From the NCBI RefSeq assembly GCF_900660745.1, contig NZ_LR215048.1, forward strand, positions 310,001 through 374,000: a stretch of 64,000 bases of DNA, given 5' to 3'. Below, in pieces: positions 1 through 8,738 of the stretch (its first letter is position 1; every line of letters begins with the position of its first letter). This stretch comes from Haploplasma axanthum (GTDB lineage Bacteria > Bacillota_I > Bacilli_A > Acholeplasmatales > Acholeplasmataceae). The notes below the pieces were generated by a model. The model saw only the letters and a program-made list of their open reading frames with translations, was not told the origin of the DNA and searched no databases. Both the position numbers and the translations under genes were made by a program.

Positions 1-360
1 TTGAATCAGTTGGTTAAAGGTGGAAGAGTATCAAGATTAAAAGCAATCACAGCAAGCGTCTTAAGTATTCATCCAATCCTTAAGATTCAAGATGGTAAGA
101 TTGAAACTTTTAAAAATGTTATTGGATTAAAACGAACATTAAAAGAATTGGTAAAGGAAGCTAGAAAAGTAATAACTGATAAAGATCAATTAATTGGAAT
201 TAGCTATGCTAATAATATTGAACTAGCTAAGGAAGTCGAAAGATTATTAAGAGAAGAAGTTGGATGTACAAACTTTTTCTTTGAAACAATTGGAAGTGTC
301 TTTGCAGCTCATCTTGGATTGGGATCGGTTGGTATATCATTTTTTAATAAGTTGGATTAA
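1..360 (+). CDS. DegV family protein, C-terminal part (gene starts before the window)
   Basis: This is the C-terminal ~119 residues of a DegV-family fatty-acid-binding protein. The KGGR(V/I)S motif near the beginning, the conserved IKPIL-like stretch and the closing GSVFAAHLGLGSVGISF segment are those of DegV proteins, which hold a long-chain acyl group and, in Firmicutes, hand it to fatty-acid kinase. A complete protein is ~280 residues (compare the full copy at 53193-54035), so the apparent TTG at base 1 is only the window edge. The last four codons and the following terminator are duplicated 2.6 kb downstream. Confidence 0.85.
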   Translation: MNQLVKGGRVSRLKAITASVLSIHPILKIQDGKIETFKNVIGLKRTLKELVKEARKVITDKDQLIGISYANNIELAKEVERLLREEVGCTNFFFETIGSVFAAHLGLGSVGISFFNKLD

Positions 361-399
361 AAGCATTTAAATAATGCTTTTTTCTTTAGTTTTAAAATG
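344..399 (+). repeat. 56-bp direct repeat, left copy
   Basis: Bases 344-399 are identical to 2963-3018, a constant offset of 2619. The repeat covers the last codons of degV, its stop and its terminator hairpin. Sequence outside the repeat differs on both sides. It looks like an attachment-site or target duplication that brackets the inserted cassette. Confidence 0.9.
359..383 (+). terminator. Rho-independent terminator of degV
   Basis: Stem AAAAGCATT / AATGCTTTT (359-367 with 373-381), 5-base loop, followed by Ts. It overlaps the degV stop codon. The identical hairpin recurs at 2978-3002. Confidence 0.8.
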
Positions 400-423
400 C
401 TAGAATAAGGTCTAAATAAAAAA

Positions 424-486
424 ATATTAGAAAATAATGATATGTTCGCAAAAATCTATAATGTTCAGTTTGATTTTAATAAATAA
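424..486 (+). pseudogene. Remnant of the C-terminal tail of an ABC exporter
   Basis: Bases 424-486 read in frame as about 20 residues ending NNDMFAKIYNVQFDFNK and a TAA stop. This matches the last residues of the intact ABC exporter at 12474-14195 (NNGMYAKLYNMQFDIS, stop), and the DNA is also similar. No ATPase motif precedes it, so only the tail survives. The match is short, so chance cannot be fully excluded. The 361-709 interval otherwise holds the repeat, the terminator and a promoter. Confidence 0.45.
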
Positions 487-678
487 GAATTTAGAAAAGA
501 TTTATAGGTTATTAAAATTATTTAATAAGATTTAGTGGTTAGCTAGTTCATAGATTTGAATGATTTTCTCAAAAAAAAGTTAAATTTTCAATCATTTTGT
601 TTTTAATAAAAAAATTTATAAAATATATTTTTTTTATTAAAATATTAGTATAAATAATCATTAATAACTAATAAAGTA

Positions 679-687
679 TGTTATAAT
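679..687 (+). promoter_or_regulatory. Extended -10 promoter of the ASCH/PIN/GNAT cassette
   Basis: TG-T-TATAAT (TG at 679-680, TATAAT at 682-687) lies 23 bases before the ATG at 710, with a GGGG-type ribosome site at about 699-702. No clear -35 box is seen. Confidence 0.55.
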
Positions 688-709
688 TAGCTTGAAATGG
701 GGAATGAAA

Positions 710-2562
710 ATGAACTATAAAATGAAAATTCAAGATAAATATATAATGCCTATAAAGAATAGAATTAAGACTAAAGAATATAGATTATATGATGAAGAAA
801 GACAAAAAATAAAAATAGGTGATGTATTATTATTTGCTGCTAAAAGAGTATTGGTGGCTTTGTTAGAGTAAAAGTTATAGATGTTGAACACTTTTTATCA
901 TGGGAAGATGCATTAAAAGATAGTTGGAAAAAACAATTTGAATTTACAAAACTTAAATATGATGAAATACTTAATGAAATGGAAACTTATTATGATAATA
1001 AATTAGTTTTAAAGTATGGTATAGTTGTTTTTAATATTGAACCAATTGTTGAAACTATCGAAAAATCAAAAATATTACTTGATATAGATATAGTAATACA
1101 GCATGAAAATGGTAATAATACAGGGTTTGAAAATAAATCACTATATAAATGGCTGGAAAAACTTAAAGTGTCAAAATTTATAGATTCGCGTAGTAGAGAA
1201 GAAATTATAAAAAACACAAAAATAAAAAAGGAACATATAGATAAATACTTTAATGCTATTATTAGCGAAAATGCAGATAAGTTTTACACTACTGTGGTAA
1301 AAAGATATTTAAGTGATTCAAATAAGTTTGTTGAGAGTATGTGTTTGTTACCATTATATAATGGTGATATCGATTATTTGATAACTAACAATGATGATAT
1401 AGTTAGGCAATCAATTGATTTATATTTAAGGGATAAAGTATTTACTTTAGCAGAATTTCTTTTTAAAGTTGAAAATGATTATAAGGAATTAATTGATTAT
1501 GATATTCTATCTGTTAAACTAAAAAAGTTTGAAGAAATATCAATTGAAGACATATTCTTTGATACTTTAAAAGAAGATTATAAGGAATTTGATAATTGGT
1601 ATAAAAGAAAGAAAGATGAAAAAGCCTATGTTTTTGAATCGAAAAATAAGATTATGGGCTTTTTGTATTTAAAGATTGAGAATCAAAATGAAGAATATTT
1701 GGATATTGAACCAAGATTTTTACCTAAAAAAAGATTGAAAATTGGAACTTTCAAAATCAATCGAAGCGGATTTAGATTAGGAGAAAGATTTTTAAAAATT
1801 ATTATTGATAATGCGATGAATAATAAGGTTGATGAGATATACGTAACTATGTTTAAGGATAAAAGAGAAGGGGTTGTGCATTTAAGAGAATTTATGAGTC
1901 ACTGGGGATTTAAGTTTCACGGATATAAAGTGTCTGGAGAAATTGTTTTAGTTAAAGAAATGAGATTATATGATGAGGAAAAAGATCCAAAGTATAATTT
2001 TCCAATAATAAGAAATAATCCAAACTATTATTTTTTACCAATTGATTCAAAATATCATACTGATTTGTTCCCAGATTCAATTTTAAAGAATGAGAATATG
2101 AACTTGTATAAAGAAAATCTAGCACATCGTTATTCAATTGAAAAAATATACGTGACTGGATTATATAGTGGTCCAAAACCAGGTGATATTGTATTGATAT
2201 ATAGAATGGGTGAAAGATTTCCTAAAAGATATAGTTCTGTTATAACTGGATTTGCAATTGTACAAGAGATTATTAAATCAAAAAATTTAGATGAGTATTT
2301 AAAAATTTGTAGTAATAAATCAGTTTTTAGTAAGGATAACTTAAAGGTTTTATATGAGGATAAAAAATGGCAATTAATAGTTAAATTGTTAAACTATAAA
2401 ACTCTTAAAAAAAAGATTAGTCTTAGTCAACTTTATAAGTTAAAAATAGTTGAAGAAAATCTCGGCCCAAGAACTTTTATGAAGATAAGTTCTAATGATT
2501 ATGATAGAATAATAAAAGAAGGTTTGGTGACAGAAAATGAAAAAAATACTAATATCTATTAA
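710..2562 (+). pseudogene. ASCH - PIN-like - GNAT - PUA-like multidomain protein, frameshifted
   Basis: An ATG at 710 opens an ASCH-like N-terminus (MKIQDKYIMPIKN, then RLYDEERQKIKIGD). That frame hits a TAA near 870, but the ASCH sequence continues in the frame of the long ORF from 844 (GGFVRVKVIDVEHF). One base, probably an A in the short run at 842-845, seems to be missing; repaired, the protein would be ~617 residues. Next comes a PIN-like region (LLDIDIVIQHEN near 1080 and DYLITNNDD near 1375), a GNAT acetyltransferase-like region (about 1620-1990, with GERFLKIIID and HWGFKFHGY) and a C-terminal PUA/EVE-like segment (about 2150-2540). PIN domains cut RNA and ASCH/PUA domains bind RNA or modified nucleosides, so an RNA-directed toxin or defence role is inferred. 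The large downstream part from ATG 979 may still be translated. It overlaps the next gene by 26 bases. Confidence 0.6.
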
Positions 2563-2917
2563 TCCACAATATGTTGCTAGAATACTAGATGGATCTAAAA
2601 AATATGAGTTTAGAACGAAAGCAGCAAAGCAAGACATAAATAAATTAATTATCTACTCAACATTTCCAACTAAAAAAGTAGTTGCAGAAGTAGAAATTAT
2701 CGAAGTTTTAGAAATGACTCCTGAAGATTTATGGGAAGAAACAAAAACATATTCAGGAATAGAATTAGATGCATACACAAAGTATTTTGAGAATAGAAAA
2801 GTTGCTTATGCGTATAAACTAGGGAAAATAAGGAGATTTGCTGAGCCAAGAGATTTAGAATATTATGGAATTAGTTTTGCACCACAGTCTTTTGTATATA
2901 TTAATGAAGGTATTTAA
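2537..2917 (+). CDS. ASCH domain protein
   Basis: A 126-residue single-domain ASCH protein. It opens with MKKILISINPQYVARILDGSKKYEFR, the typical ASCH start in which a backbone loop and a basic K-YEFR strand line the RNA/nucleoside pocket, followed by VVAEVEIIEV and a closing SFVYI strand. It overlaps the preceding multidomain gene by 26 bases, so the two are translationally coupled. It lies inside the repeat-bounded cassette and may be the partner or antidote of the upstream protein; that role is inference. Confidence 0.75.
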   Translation: MKKILISINPQYVARILDGSKKYEFRTKAAKQDINKLIIYSTFPTKKVVAEVEIIEVLEMTPEDLWEETKTYSGIELDAYTKYFENRKVAYAYKLGKIRRFAEPRDLEYYGISFAPQSFVYINEGI

Positions 2918-2962
2918 TACCAATAAATATAAGTAATATTTGACTAAAAATAGAAGTTCTTA

Positions 2963-3018
2963 TTAATAAGTTGGATTAAAAGCATTTAAATAATGCTTTT
3001 TTCTTTAGTTTTAAAATG
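2963..3018 (+). repeat. 56-bp direct repeat, right copy
   Basis: Perfect copy of 344-399, including the degV stop codon and terminator but not the rest of degV. It supplies a terminator (2978-3002) for the ASCH gene and lies 28 bases before the patB start. Confidence 0.9.
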
Positions 3019-3046
3019 ATAAAATAAATGTAAAGAAGGTGTTCGA

Positions 3047-4225
3047 ATGAATTACAATTTTAAAAGTCAAAATAGAAGTAAGTCTAATAGTTATAAATGG
3101 GAAGATCGAGAATCAAAAGATAATCTAGATAATAATTTTCCCCTTTCAGTTGCAGATGCTGATTTTCTTTTAGCACCAGAGATAAAAAATGGTATCATAA
3201 ATTATTTGAAAAATGCGATTCTTGGTTATAATAAACCAAGCAGTAATTATTATAAAAGTATTATTAAGTGGATGAGTAATAATCATAATTGGCATATTGT
3301 TCAAGAAGAAATTGTTATAACTCCTGGGGTTATAAATGCTTTATATAATGCTATAGAATCATTCACTAATGTTGGCGATGGAGTAATAATTATGACTCCT
3401 GTATATCCAAGATTTAAACAAAGCATTTTAGATACAAAGAGAGAAGTTGTCACAACAAGTCTTATAGTAGAAAAGGATAGATATAAAATAGATTTTGTTG
3501 ATTTGGAATTAAAAGCAAATAATCCAAATAATAAAATGCTAATATTATGTAATCCCCATAATCCGATTGGAAGAGTTTGGACTAGAGATGAGTTAGTAAA
3601 GATAAATAATATTTGTCTTAAGAATAATATATTAGTCGTTTCAGATGAGATTCATCACGATTTAATTTTGAAAGGTTTTGAACATACTGTTTTTGCTAAA
3701 ATTAATCGGAATAGTATTATTTTAACTGCACCAAGTAAATCTTTCAATATTGCAGGTTTACAAGTTGGTAATGCAATAATAAAAAATGTCAGTTTGAGAG
3801 AAAAATTTGTTAAGAATATGGATATTCATGGAATTCATATGAATAACGGATTAAGTTTAATTGCTTGTGAACTTGCATATAGTAAAGCTGAAGATTGGTT
3901 AAATGAATTTATTAAAGTTATTGAAAATAACAAAAAAATCTTGAAAAAATACCTTCAAGATAATATTAAAGAAGTTAAATTATATGAGTTAGAGGGAACC
4001 TATTTAGCATGGCTTGATTTTAAAGATTTAAATCTAAGTCATGAAGAACTAAATGCTTTCTTGAAAGAAAATGCAAAGTTGTTTATGAGTGATGGATTAT
4101 CATTTGGTGAAGAAGGAATTAACCATCAAAGAATGAATATTGCTATAAGTGAAGAAGTTTTATTAGATTCATTAGAAAGATTAAAAACAGCAGTAATTAA
4201 AAAACAATTAGTCGATAAAAACTAA
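3047..4225 (+). CDS. patB: PatB/MalY-type PLP-dependent C-S lyase (cystathionine beta-lyase)
   Basis: A fold-type I aminotransferase-like enzyme of 392 residues, the usual size for MalY/PatB. These enzymes cleave cystathionine or other cysteine S-conjugates to pyruvate, ammonia and a thiol. Visible family marks are the N-terminal YKWEDRE and PLSVADADF segments, NPHNPIGRVW, SDEIHHDL and APSKSFNIAGLQ, in which K231 would bind PLP. It starts at ATG 3047 after AAGAAGGTG. Its stop overlaps the convergent pyroglutamyl-peptidase gene by 3 bases. Before the cassette inserted, it probably followed degV directly. Confidence 0.85.
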   Translation: MNYNFKSQNRSKSNSYKWEDRESKDNLDNNFPLSVADADFLLAPEIKNGIINYLKNAILGYNKPSSNYYKSIIKWMSNNHNWHIVQEEIVITPGVINALYNAIESFTNVGDGVIIMTPVYPRFKQSILDTKREVVTTSLIVEKDRYKIDFVDLELKANNPNNKMLILCNPHNPIGRVWTRDELVKINNICLKNNILVVSDEIHHDLILKGFEHTVFAKINRNSIILTAPSKSFNIAGLQVGNAIIKNVSLREKFVKNMDIHGIHMNNGLSLIACELAYSKAEDWLNEFIKVIENNKKILKKYLQDNIKEVKLYELEGTYLAWLDFKDLNLSHEELNAFLKENAKLFMSDGLSFGEEGINHQRMNIAISEEVLLDSLERLKTAVIKKQLVDKN

Positions 4226-4779
4226 TTGTCTAAGTTCTTAATTATATTTGTAACAAAGGTAACAAGATTTTCTTTTTCAATACCAAATTTAGGGAGATGA
4301 ATGAAAAGTCCTTTTGTTTTAAAATTAGATGTTTCAATATGATTAAGGGCAATATAATATGTATAATTGCATACGAATGTTCCAGCGGTATATGATATTT
4401 CAATTAATTGATTATCAATACTGCTTTTTATTTTTTGTAAGTCAAATGGCGTAAAATATGCTAATGGAGCATTATTTATAATTAATTGATCCTTTAAAGA
4501 GAAGTTATTGTTATCAGGGATTCTTGCATTAACATAGTTAATAGCAACCTTCTCTAATGAAATAGTTTTTCTATTTTGTGCTTCTCCAAGCATAATTAAA
4601 TAGTCAGGCTTAATATTATTTATCAATGTTTTTATATTATCTTCATTGAAGATTGTTTTAATTGTATGTTTAACTAATTCTATATTATGAATTTTATCGT
4701 TTAGTGATAACAAAACTATTTCAGAAATATTTTCTTTTTCATTTCCAAAAGCATCAAATGCTGTAATTAATAATCTCAT
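4222..4779 (-). CDS. Pyroglutamyl-peptidase I-like protein
   Basis: A 185-residue protein of the C15 cysteine peptidase family, which removes N-terminal pyroglutamate from peptides. The catalytic triad is visible: E66 in LGEAQNRKTISLE, C137 in YTAGTFVCNY and H161 in LFIHLPKFG. The N-terminal LLITAFDAFGNEKEN matches the family's ITGFxPFGxxxxN start. It is slightly shorter than typical members (~200-215), mainly through loop losses. A ribosome site (AGAGGTGG) precedes the ATG, and TGATATAAT at 4799-4807 on this strand is a likely extended -10. Specificity is inferred from the family. Confidence 0.8.
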   Translation of the reverse strand: MRLLITAFDAFGNEKENISEIVLLSLNDKIHNIELVKHTIKTIFNEDNIKTLINNIKPDYLIMLGEAQNRKTISLEKVAINYVNARIPDNNNFSLKDQLIINNAPLAYFTPFDLQKIKSSIDNQLIEISYTAGTFVCNYTYYIALNHIETSNFKTKGLFIHLPKFGIEKENLVTFVTNIIKNLDN

Positions 4780-4798
4780 AGTCCACCTCTTTTAAAAT

Positions 4799-4807
4799 AT
4801 TATATCA
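4799..4807 (-). promoter_or_regulatory. Extended -10 promoter of the pyroglutamyl-peptidase-like gene
   Basis: TGATATAAT read on the minus strand, about 20 bases before the ATG at 4779. No strong -35 element. Confidence 0.45.
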
Positions 4808-4854
4808 TAAAAAAGCATAGAATAAAATGGCTTTATAAGGACCTAAAACTAACT

Positions 4855-4867
4855 CAAGTAATACTTG
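4855..4867. promoter_or_regulatory. Dyad in the promoter region of the ABC exporter operon
   Basis: CAAGT-AAT-ACTTG is a perfect 5-bp inverted repeat 52 bases upstream of the ABC exporter start. It could be an operator for a regulator encoded elsewhere. Confidence 0.3.
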
Positions 4868-4918
4868 ATATACTTTTAAAAAAATTAATTATATACTTTT
4901 ATTATCGAGGTGAGGAAG

Positions 4919-6700
4919 ATGATTAAAAATATTATAAGACAATTTAAAGAATTAAAAAAAGAAAATAAAGGATATGTATATTTATTAATGTTTTTTGGAA
5001 TACTAACAAGTTCACTAATCACTTTTATAACGATGGTGTTACCAAGAGTTATTATAAATGAAATAGAAAAAAACAATTATAATGATTTACCATTGATATT
5101 AGGAGTTGTAACATTAACGTTAATAATTACTGCATTAATAAATTATGTAAGTAATTCATATATTTATGCGTCATTTCAGGCAGTAAGATTAAAGCAGTTT
5201 GAGAAATTCAATATAAAATATATGGAGATAGATTATGAGTATATGGAAGATAGTGATTTTCATGACTATGTATCTGCATCATCAGAGGCACTATCTTCAA
5301 ATAATTCAGGATATGAATATAGTTATACATTAACATATCAAATATTCTTGTATTCGATTGCTGCTATTATTGCTGGGGTTATTATTTCAAGGTTAAATGG
5401 ATTGATAATATTAGCAACGTTTGTATCAATGATTGTAAGTATGTATGTTAAAAATAGAATTGCTAAAAATAAATATAATAAAAAGGATGAACTTGCTAAT
5501 AAAAGAAGACAAAATGGATATTATTATGAAACGGCATATGATTTTAAATATGGAAAGGATATTCGTGTTTTTAGTTTAGAAAACAGACTTCTAAATAAAT
5601 ATAAAGATGCATCTAGCAATTATTTGAGTGTGATTAAGAAACTTGCTAATTTCGAACTTAAAAGTTCTTTATTAGAATTATCATCATTGTTAATACAGGA
5701 CGCAGTTGGCTATTTCTTAGTAATTTATGCGTATTATCAAAATGCTATTTCACTTGCTGATGTTAGTATGTACTTAGTAGCAATAATGACTTTATCAACA
5801 GAACTTAGAAGGTTGGGCGTTTCATTAACTGAGATTAAGGAAGCGACAAGATATGTAAAAGATTTTTACGAATTTATGGATACGGATAAGTATTATCACA
5901 AAAGAGGAGAAGAAAAACCTATTAAAGAATCACTTGAAATTGTTTTTGATAATGTAAGCTTCAAATATCCTAAAACAGATAAGTACATTTTTAGAAACCT
6001 AAACTTCAAGATTAATAAAAATGAAAAACTAGCAATAGTTGGAATAAATGGAGCTGGTAAAACAACACTAGTTAAACTTATTTGTGGACTCTTTTATCCA
6101 ACAGAGGGAACAATTTATATTAATGGTATTGATAGTAAAGAATTTAAAAGAGAAACATATCAAGAGATGTTTAGTATTGTATTTCAAGATTATAAGATTT
6201 TTGCAGGAAGTATTTTAGAAAATGTGATTGGAATTGATAATAGTGATGAAAGTATTGAAAAAGGTATTAATTGTTTAAAGCAAGTTGGTTTAAAAAATAA
6301 AATCGAAAGCTTACCAAATGCCTATAATCAACAATTGTTAAGAGTTATTAATGAGAACGGATTAGAACTATCTGGAGGCGAGTATCAAAAAATAGCAATC
6401 GCACGTGCATTATATAAAGAAAGTTCAATGATAATCCTTGATGAACCAACAAGCGCATTAGATGCACTTGCTGAAGCCTCAATCTATGAAGATTTTTCAA
6501 AATTAACAGAAAACAAAACATCACTATATATTTCTCATAGATTATCTAGCACAAAATTTTGTGATAATATCGCTTTGTTTGATGAAAATGGATTGGCTGA
6601 ATATGGTAATCATGATGATCTATTAAAGCAAAAAGGTTTATATTATCAAATGTTTATGACTCAAGGAAAGTACTATAAGGAGGTAAGCGAAAATGCTTAA
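4919..6700 (+). CDS. ABC exporter, fused membrane and ATPase domains (subunit 1 of a pair)
   Basis: A half-transporter of ~593 residues: membrane helices over about residues 1-300, then an ATPase domain with Walker A GINGAGKTT (about 376), signature LSGGEYQK (about 483) and Walker B MIILDEPTSALD. I place the start at ATG 4919, because the GAGGTGAGG ribosome site sits just before it; a GTG at 4910 in the same frame lacks one. The next gene starts inside its last codons, so the two products probably form a heterodimer. Substrate unknown; similar paired exporters carry peptides, lantibiotics or drugs. Confidence 0.85.
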   Translation: MIKNIIRQFKELKKENKGYVYLLMFFGILTSSLITFITMVLPRVIINEIEKNNYNDLPLILGVVTLTLIITALINYVSNSYIYASFQAVRLKQFEKFNIKYMEIDYEYMEDSDFHDYVSASSEALSSNNSGYEYSYTLTYQIFLYSIAAIIAGVIISRLNGLIILATFVSMIVSMYVKNRIAKNKYNKKDELANKRRQNGYYYETAYDFKYGKDIRVFSLENRLLNKYKDASSNYLSVIKKLANFELKSSLLELSSLLIQDAVGYFLVIYAYYQNAISLADVSMYLVAIMTLSTELRRLGVSLTEIKEATRYVKDFYEFMDTDKYYHKRGEEKPIKESLEIVFDNVSFKYPKTDKYIFRNLNFKINKNEKLAIVGINGAGKTTLVKLICGLFYPTEGTIYINGIDSKEFKRETYQEMFSIVFQDYKIFAGSILENVIGIDNSDESIEKGINCLKQVGLKNKIESLPNAYNQQLLRVINENGLELSGGEYQKIAIARALYKESSMIILDEPTSALDALAEASIYEDFSKLTENKTSLYISHRLSSTKFCDNIALFDENGLAEYGNHDDLLKQKGLYYQMFMTQGKYYKEVSENA

Positions 6701-8450
6701 GACTTTATCAAAATTTGTCAAAATAACCTTTAAGGCATATCCTAAATATTATTTAGTTATTATGTTTAATGCTCTAGTTAATTTATTTACAATGCTAACT
6801 AATATTTACGGTATTAAATTTATACTTGAATCATTAGAATACAAGAACTATGAACAAACACTGGTTATTGCGGGTATTTTAGTTTTAATAAATGTTTTAA
6901 AGAATCTATTAGATCGTTTATTGATTAGAATAAACAAAGTAAGTAGAATGAAAATGACATTAAGACTAGATCATCTAATGGCATATAAACTTATGAATAC
7001 AAAATATGAGAATCTTGAAAGTACTTACTATCTAGATCTAAAACAACGGGCAAAGTTTGCTAATGATAATCAAGGAGCACTGTTTCAATTATTAGAAGTA
7101 TTTACTGTTCTTATATCAGGACTTACAAACATTACCAGTTTATTCATTATTGTTATAACATTTGATAAGATATTTATTGCTGTAATTTTAGTTGGAGCAA
7201 TAATAAATGTATTAATCGTATTAGCAAGTTTAAAGAGTCAGTTGAAGTTCTATAATGAAATCATTCCAATTAATAGAAAATTTGGTTATTATATTGGAGA
7301 ACTACTATCGTATAAAAATGCTAAAGAATATCGTTTCTCAAAAATGAATAAATTATTAGAAAAGCGAGAAAGTGAATTTATTAATGAAACAGATAAGTAT
7401 TTTGTGAAGTTCAATTTAAAATCTAATTTATATATGTGGGCATTAGATGTAATAAATTATTTGCAATCCGGATTAACATATGGATATATTGCATATAAAT
7501 CAATAATAAATAGCTTAAGTATTGGAACATTTAGTTTATATACAACGACTGTTATGAATCTTACAAAAGAGATAAGCAAACTAATTAATTCGATTTTAAG
7601 TTTAAAAAGATTAAGTTCGTATATTGAACCATTTTTAGAACTTCTAGAACTTGAAGATGAAGAAAATGAAGGAGTGTTAAATGTTAAGAGATTTGAAACA
7701 ATTGAATTTAAAAATGTTAGTTTCAAATATCCAGGAACTGAAAAGTTTATCTTAAAAAATTTAAATTTTAAGATTGAAAAAGGTGAAAAAATAAGTGTGG
7801 TAGGACTAAATGGTGCGGGAAAAACAACATTAATCAAATTAGTAACAAGACTTTATAGTCCTACACAAGGTGAAATACTACTTAATGGAGTTAATATAAA
7901 CATGTATGATCGAAAAAAGTATATTAGTTTTATTTCTGCTGTATTCCAAGATTATCAGTTATTTTCATATTCATTCTTAGAAAATATCACTGGTGATTTA
8001 GTAGATAATGAGGGGGCACTAAGAAGTTTAGAAGAAATTAATTTTACCGCCCATAAAGACATGCCTAAAGGATTATTATCTGAATATTCAAAGGCATACC
8101 ATAAAGATGGAATCGAATTATCAGGAGGTCAGGAACAAAAGATTGCTATTGCAAGAGCATTATATAAAAAAAGTGATTTAACAATTCTTGATGAACCAAC
8201 AAGTGCATTAGATCCGCTTGCCGAAGCTGCAATCTATGAAGAATTCAATAAACTAGTCAAAAATAAAACAGCAATTTATATTTCGCATAGAATGTCATCA
8301 TCAGTTTTTTGTGATAAAGTATTAATAATTAATGATGGAGAATTAGAGGATTTTAAATCACATAAAGAACTAATGAAAAATAAGGAGGGTTTATATTACA
8401 AAATGTTTACTACTCAAGCAGAAAACTATCAAACTAATGATATAATTTAA
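6693..8450 (+). CDS. ABC exporter, fused membrane and ATPase domains (subunit 2 of a pair)
   Basis: A 585-residue partner of the preceding gene, overlapping it by 8 bases with an AAGGAGG ribosome site inside the upstream gene. It has membrane helices in the first ~300 residues, Walker A GLNGAGKTT (about 370), signature LSGGQEQK and Walker B LTILDEPTSALD. The two ATPase domains are close relatives, which suggests ancestral duplication. Two small accessory genes follow within 25 bases, so a link between export and those proteins is possible but not shown. Confidence 0.85.
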   Translation: MLKTLSKFVKITFKAYPKYYLVIMFNALVNLFTMLTNIYGIKFILESLEYKNYEQTLVIAGILVLINVLKNLLDRLLIRINKVSRMKMTLRLDHLMAYKLMNTKYENLESTYYLDLKQRAKFANDNQGALFQLLEVFTVLISGLTNITSLFIIVITFDKIFIAVILVGAIINVLIVLASLKSQLKFYNEIIPINRKFGYYIGELLSYKNAKEYRFSKMNKLLEKRESEFINETDKYFVKFNLKSNLYMWALDVINYLQSGLTYGYIAYKSIINSLSIGTFSLYTTTVMNLTKEISKLINSILSLKRLSSYIEPFLELLELEDEENEGVLNVKRFETIEFKNVSFKYPGTEKFILKNLNFKIEKGEKISVVGLNGAGKTTLIKLVTRLYSPTQGEILLNGVNINMYDRKKYISFISAVFQDYQLFSYSFLENITGDLVDNEGALRSLEEINFTAHKDMPKGLLSEYSKAYHKDGIELSGGQEQKIAIARALYKKSDLTILDEPTSALDPLAEAAIYEEFNKLVKNKTAIYISHRMSSSVFCDKVLIINDGELEDFKSHKELMKNKEGLYYKMFTTQAENYQTNDII

Positions 8451-8474
8451 ATAACATATAGCATTAAGGAAGAA

Positions 8475-8738
8475 GTGGTAGAAGTGGATAAGAATGTTTT
8501 AATAGAAAACATAAGTAAGTTAAAGACAACAGAACTAGGAATTGCTAGGATTAAAAGGAATCTAAATTTAGATGTTGATGTTGTTTGGTATTGTAAAGAT
8601 ATAATTTTAAATCCCTTTAGTAGTATCGAATTAAAAGGTAAGAATTGGTATATTATGTTTAATGATGTTATAATAACGGTAAATAAAACGAGTTATACAA
8701 TTATTACTTGTCATAGAATGAAAAAGGTGAATAAATGA
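8475..8738 (+). CDS. DUF3781 family protein
   Basis: An 87-residue protein with the family's conserved features as I recall them: IKRNLNLDVDVVWYCKDII, then KGKNWYIMFND and ITVNKTSYTIITCHR. DUF3781 has no known function. The start is uncertain: GTG 8475 and GTG 8484 are both in frame downstream of AAGGAAG. It lies 24 bases after the ABC pair and overlaps the next gene by 4 bases (ATGA), so it is part of the same transcript. Confidence 0.65.
   Translation: MVEVDKNVLIENISKLKTTELGIARIKRNLNLDVDVVWYCKDIILNPFSSIELKGKNWYIMFNDVIITVNKTSYTIITCHRMKKVNK

Noticed and set aside
4910-4918. GTG at 4910 as the start of the first ABC exporter subunit
   Set aside because: No ribosome site precedes it, whereas GAGGTGAGG sits directly before the ATG at 4919.
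7457-7837. Long antisense reading frames inside the ABC exporter, recF, gyrB and other genes
   Set aside because: They are shadows of strongly coding frames, with no ribosome sites and no recognisable domains.
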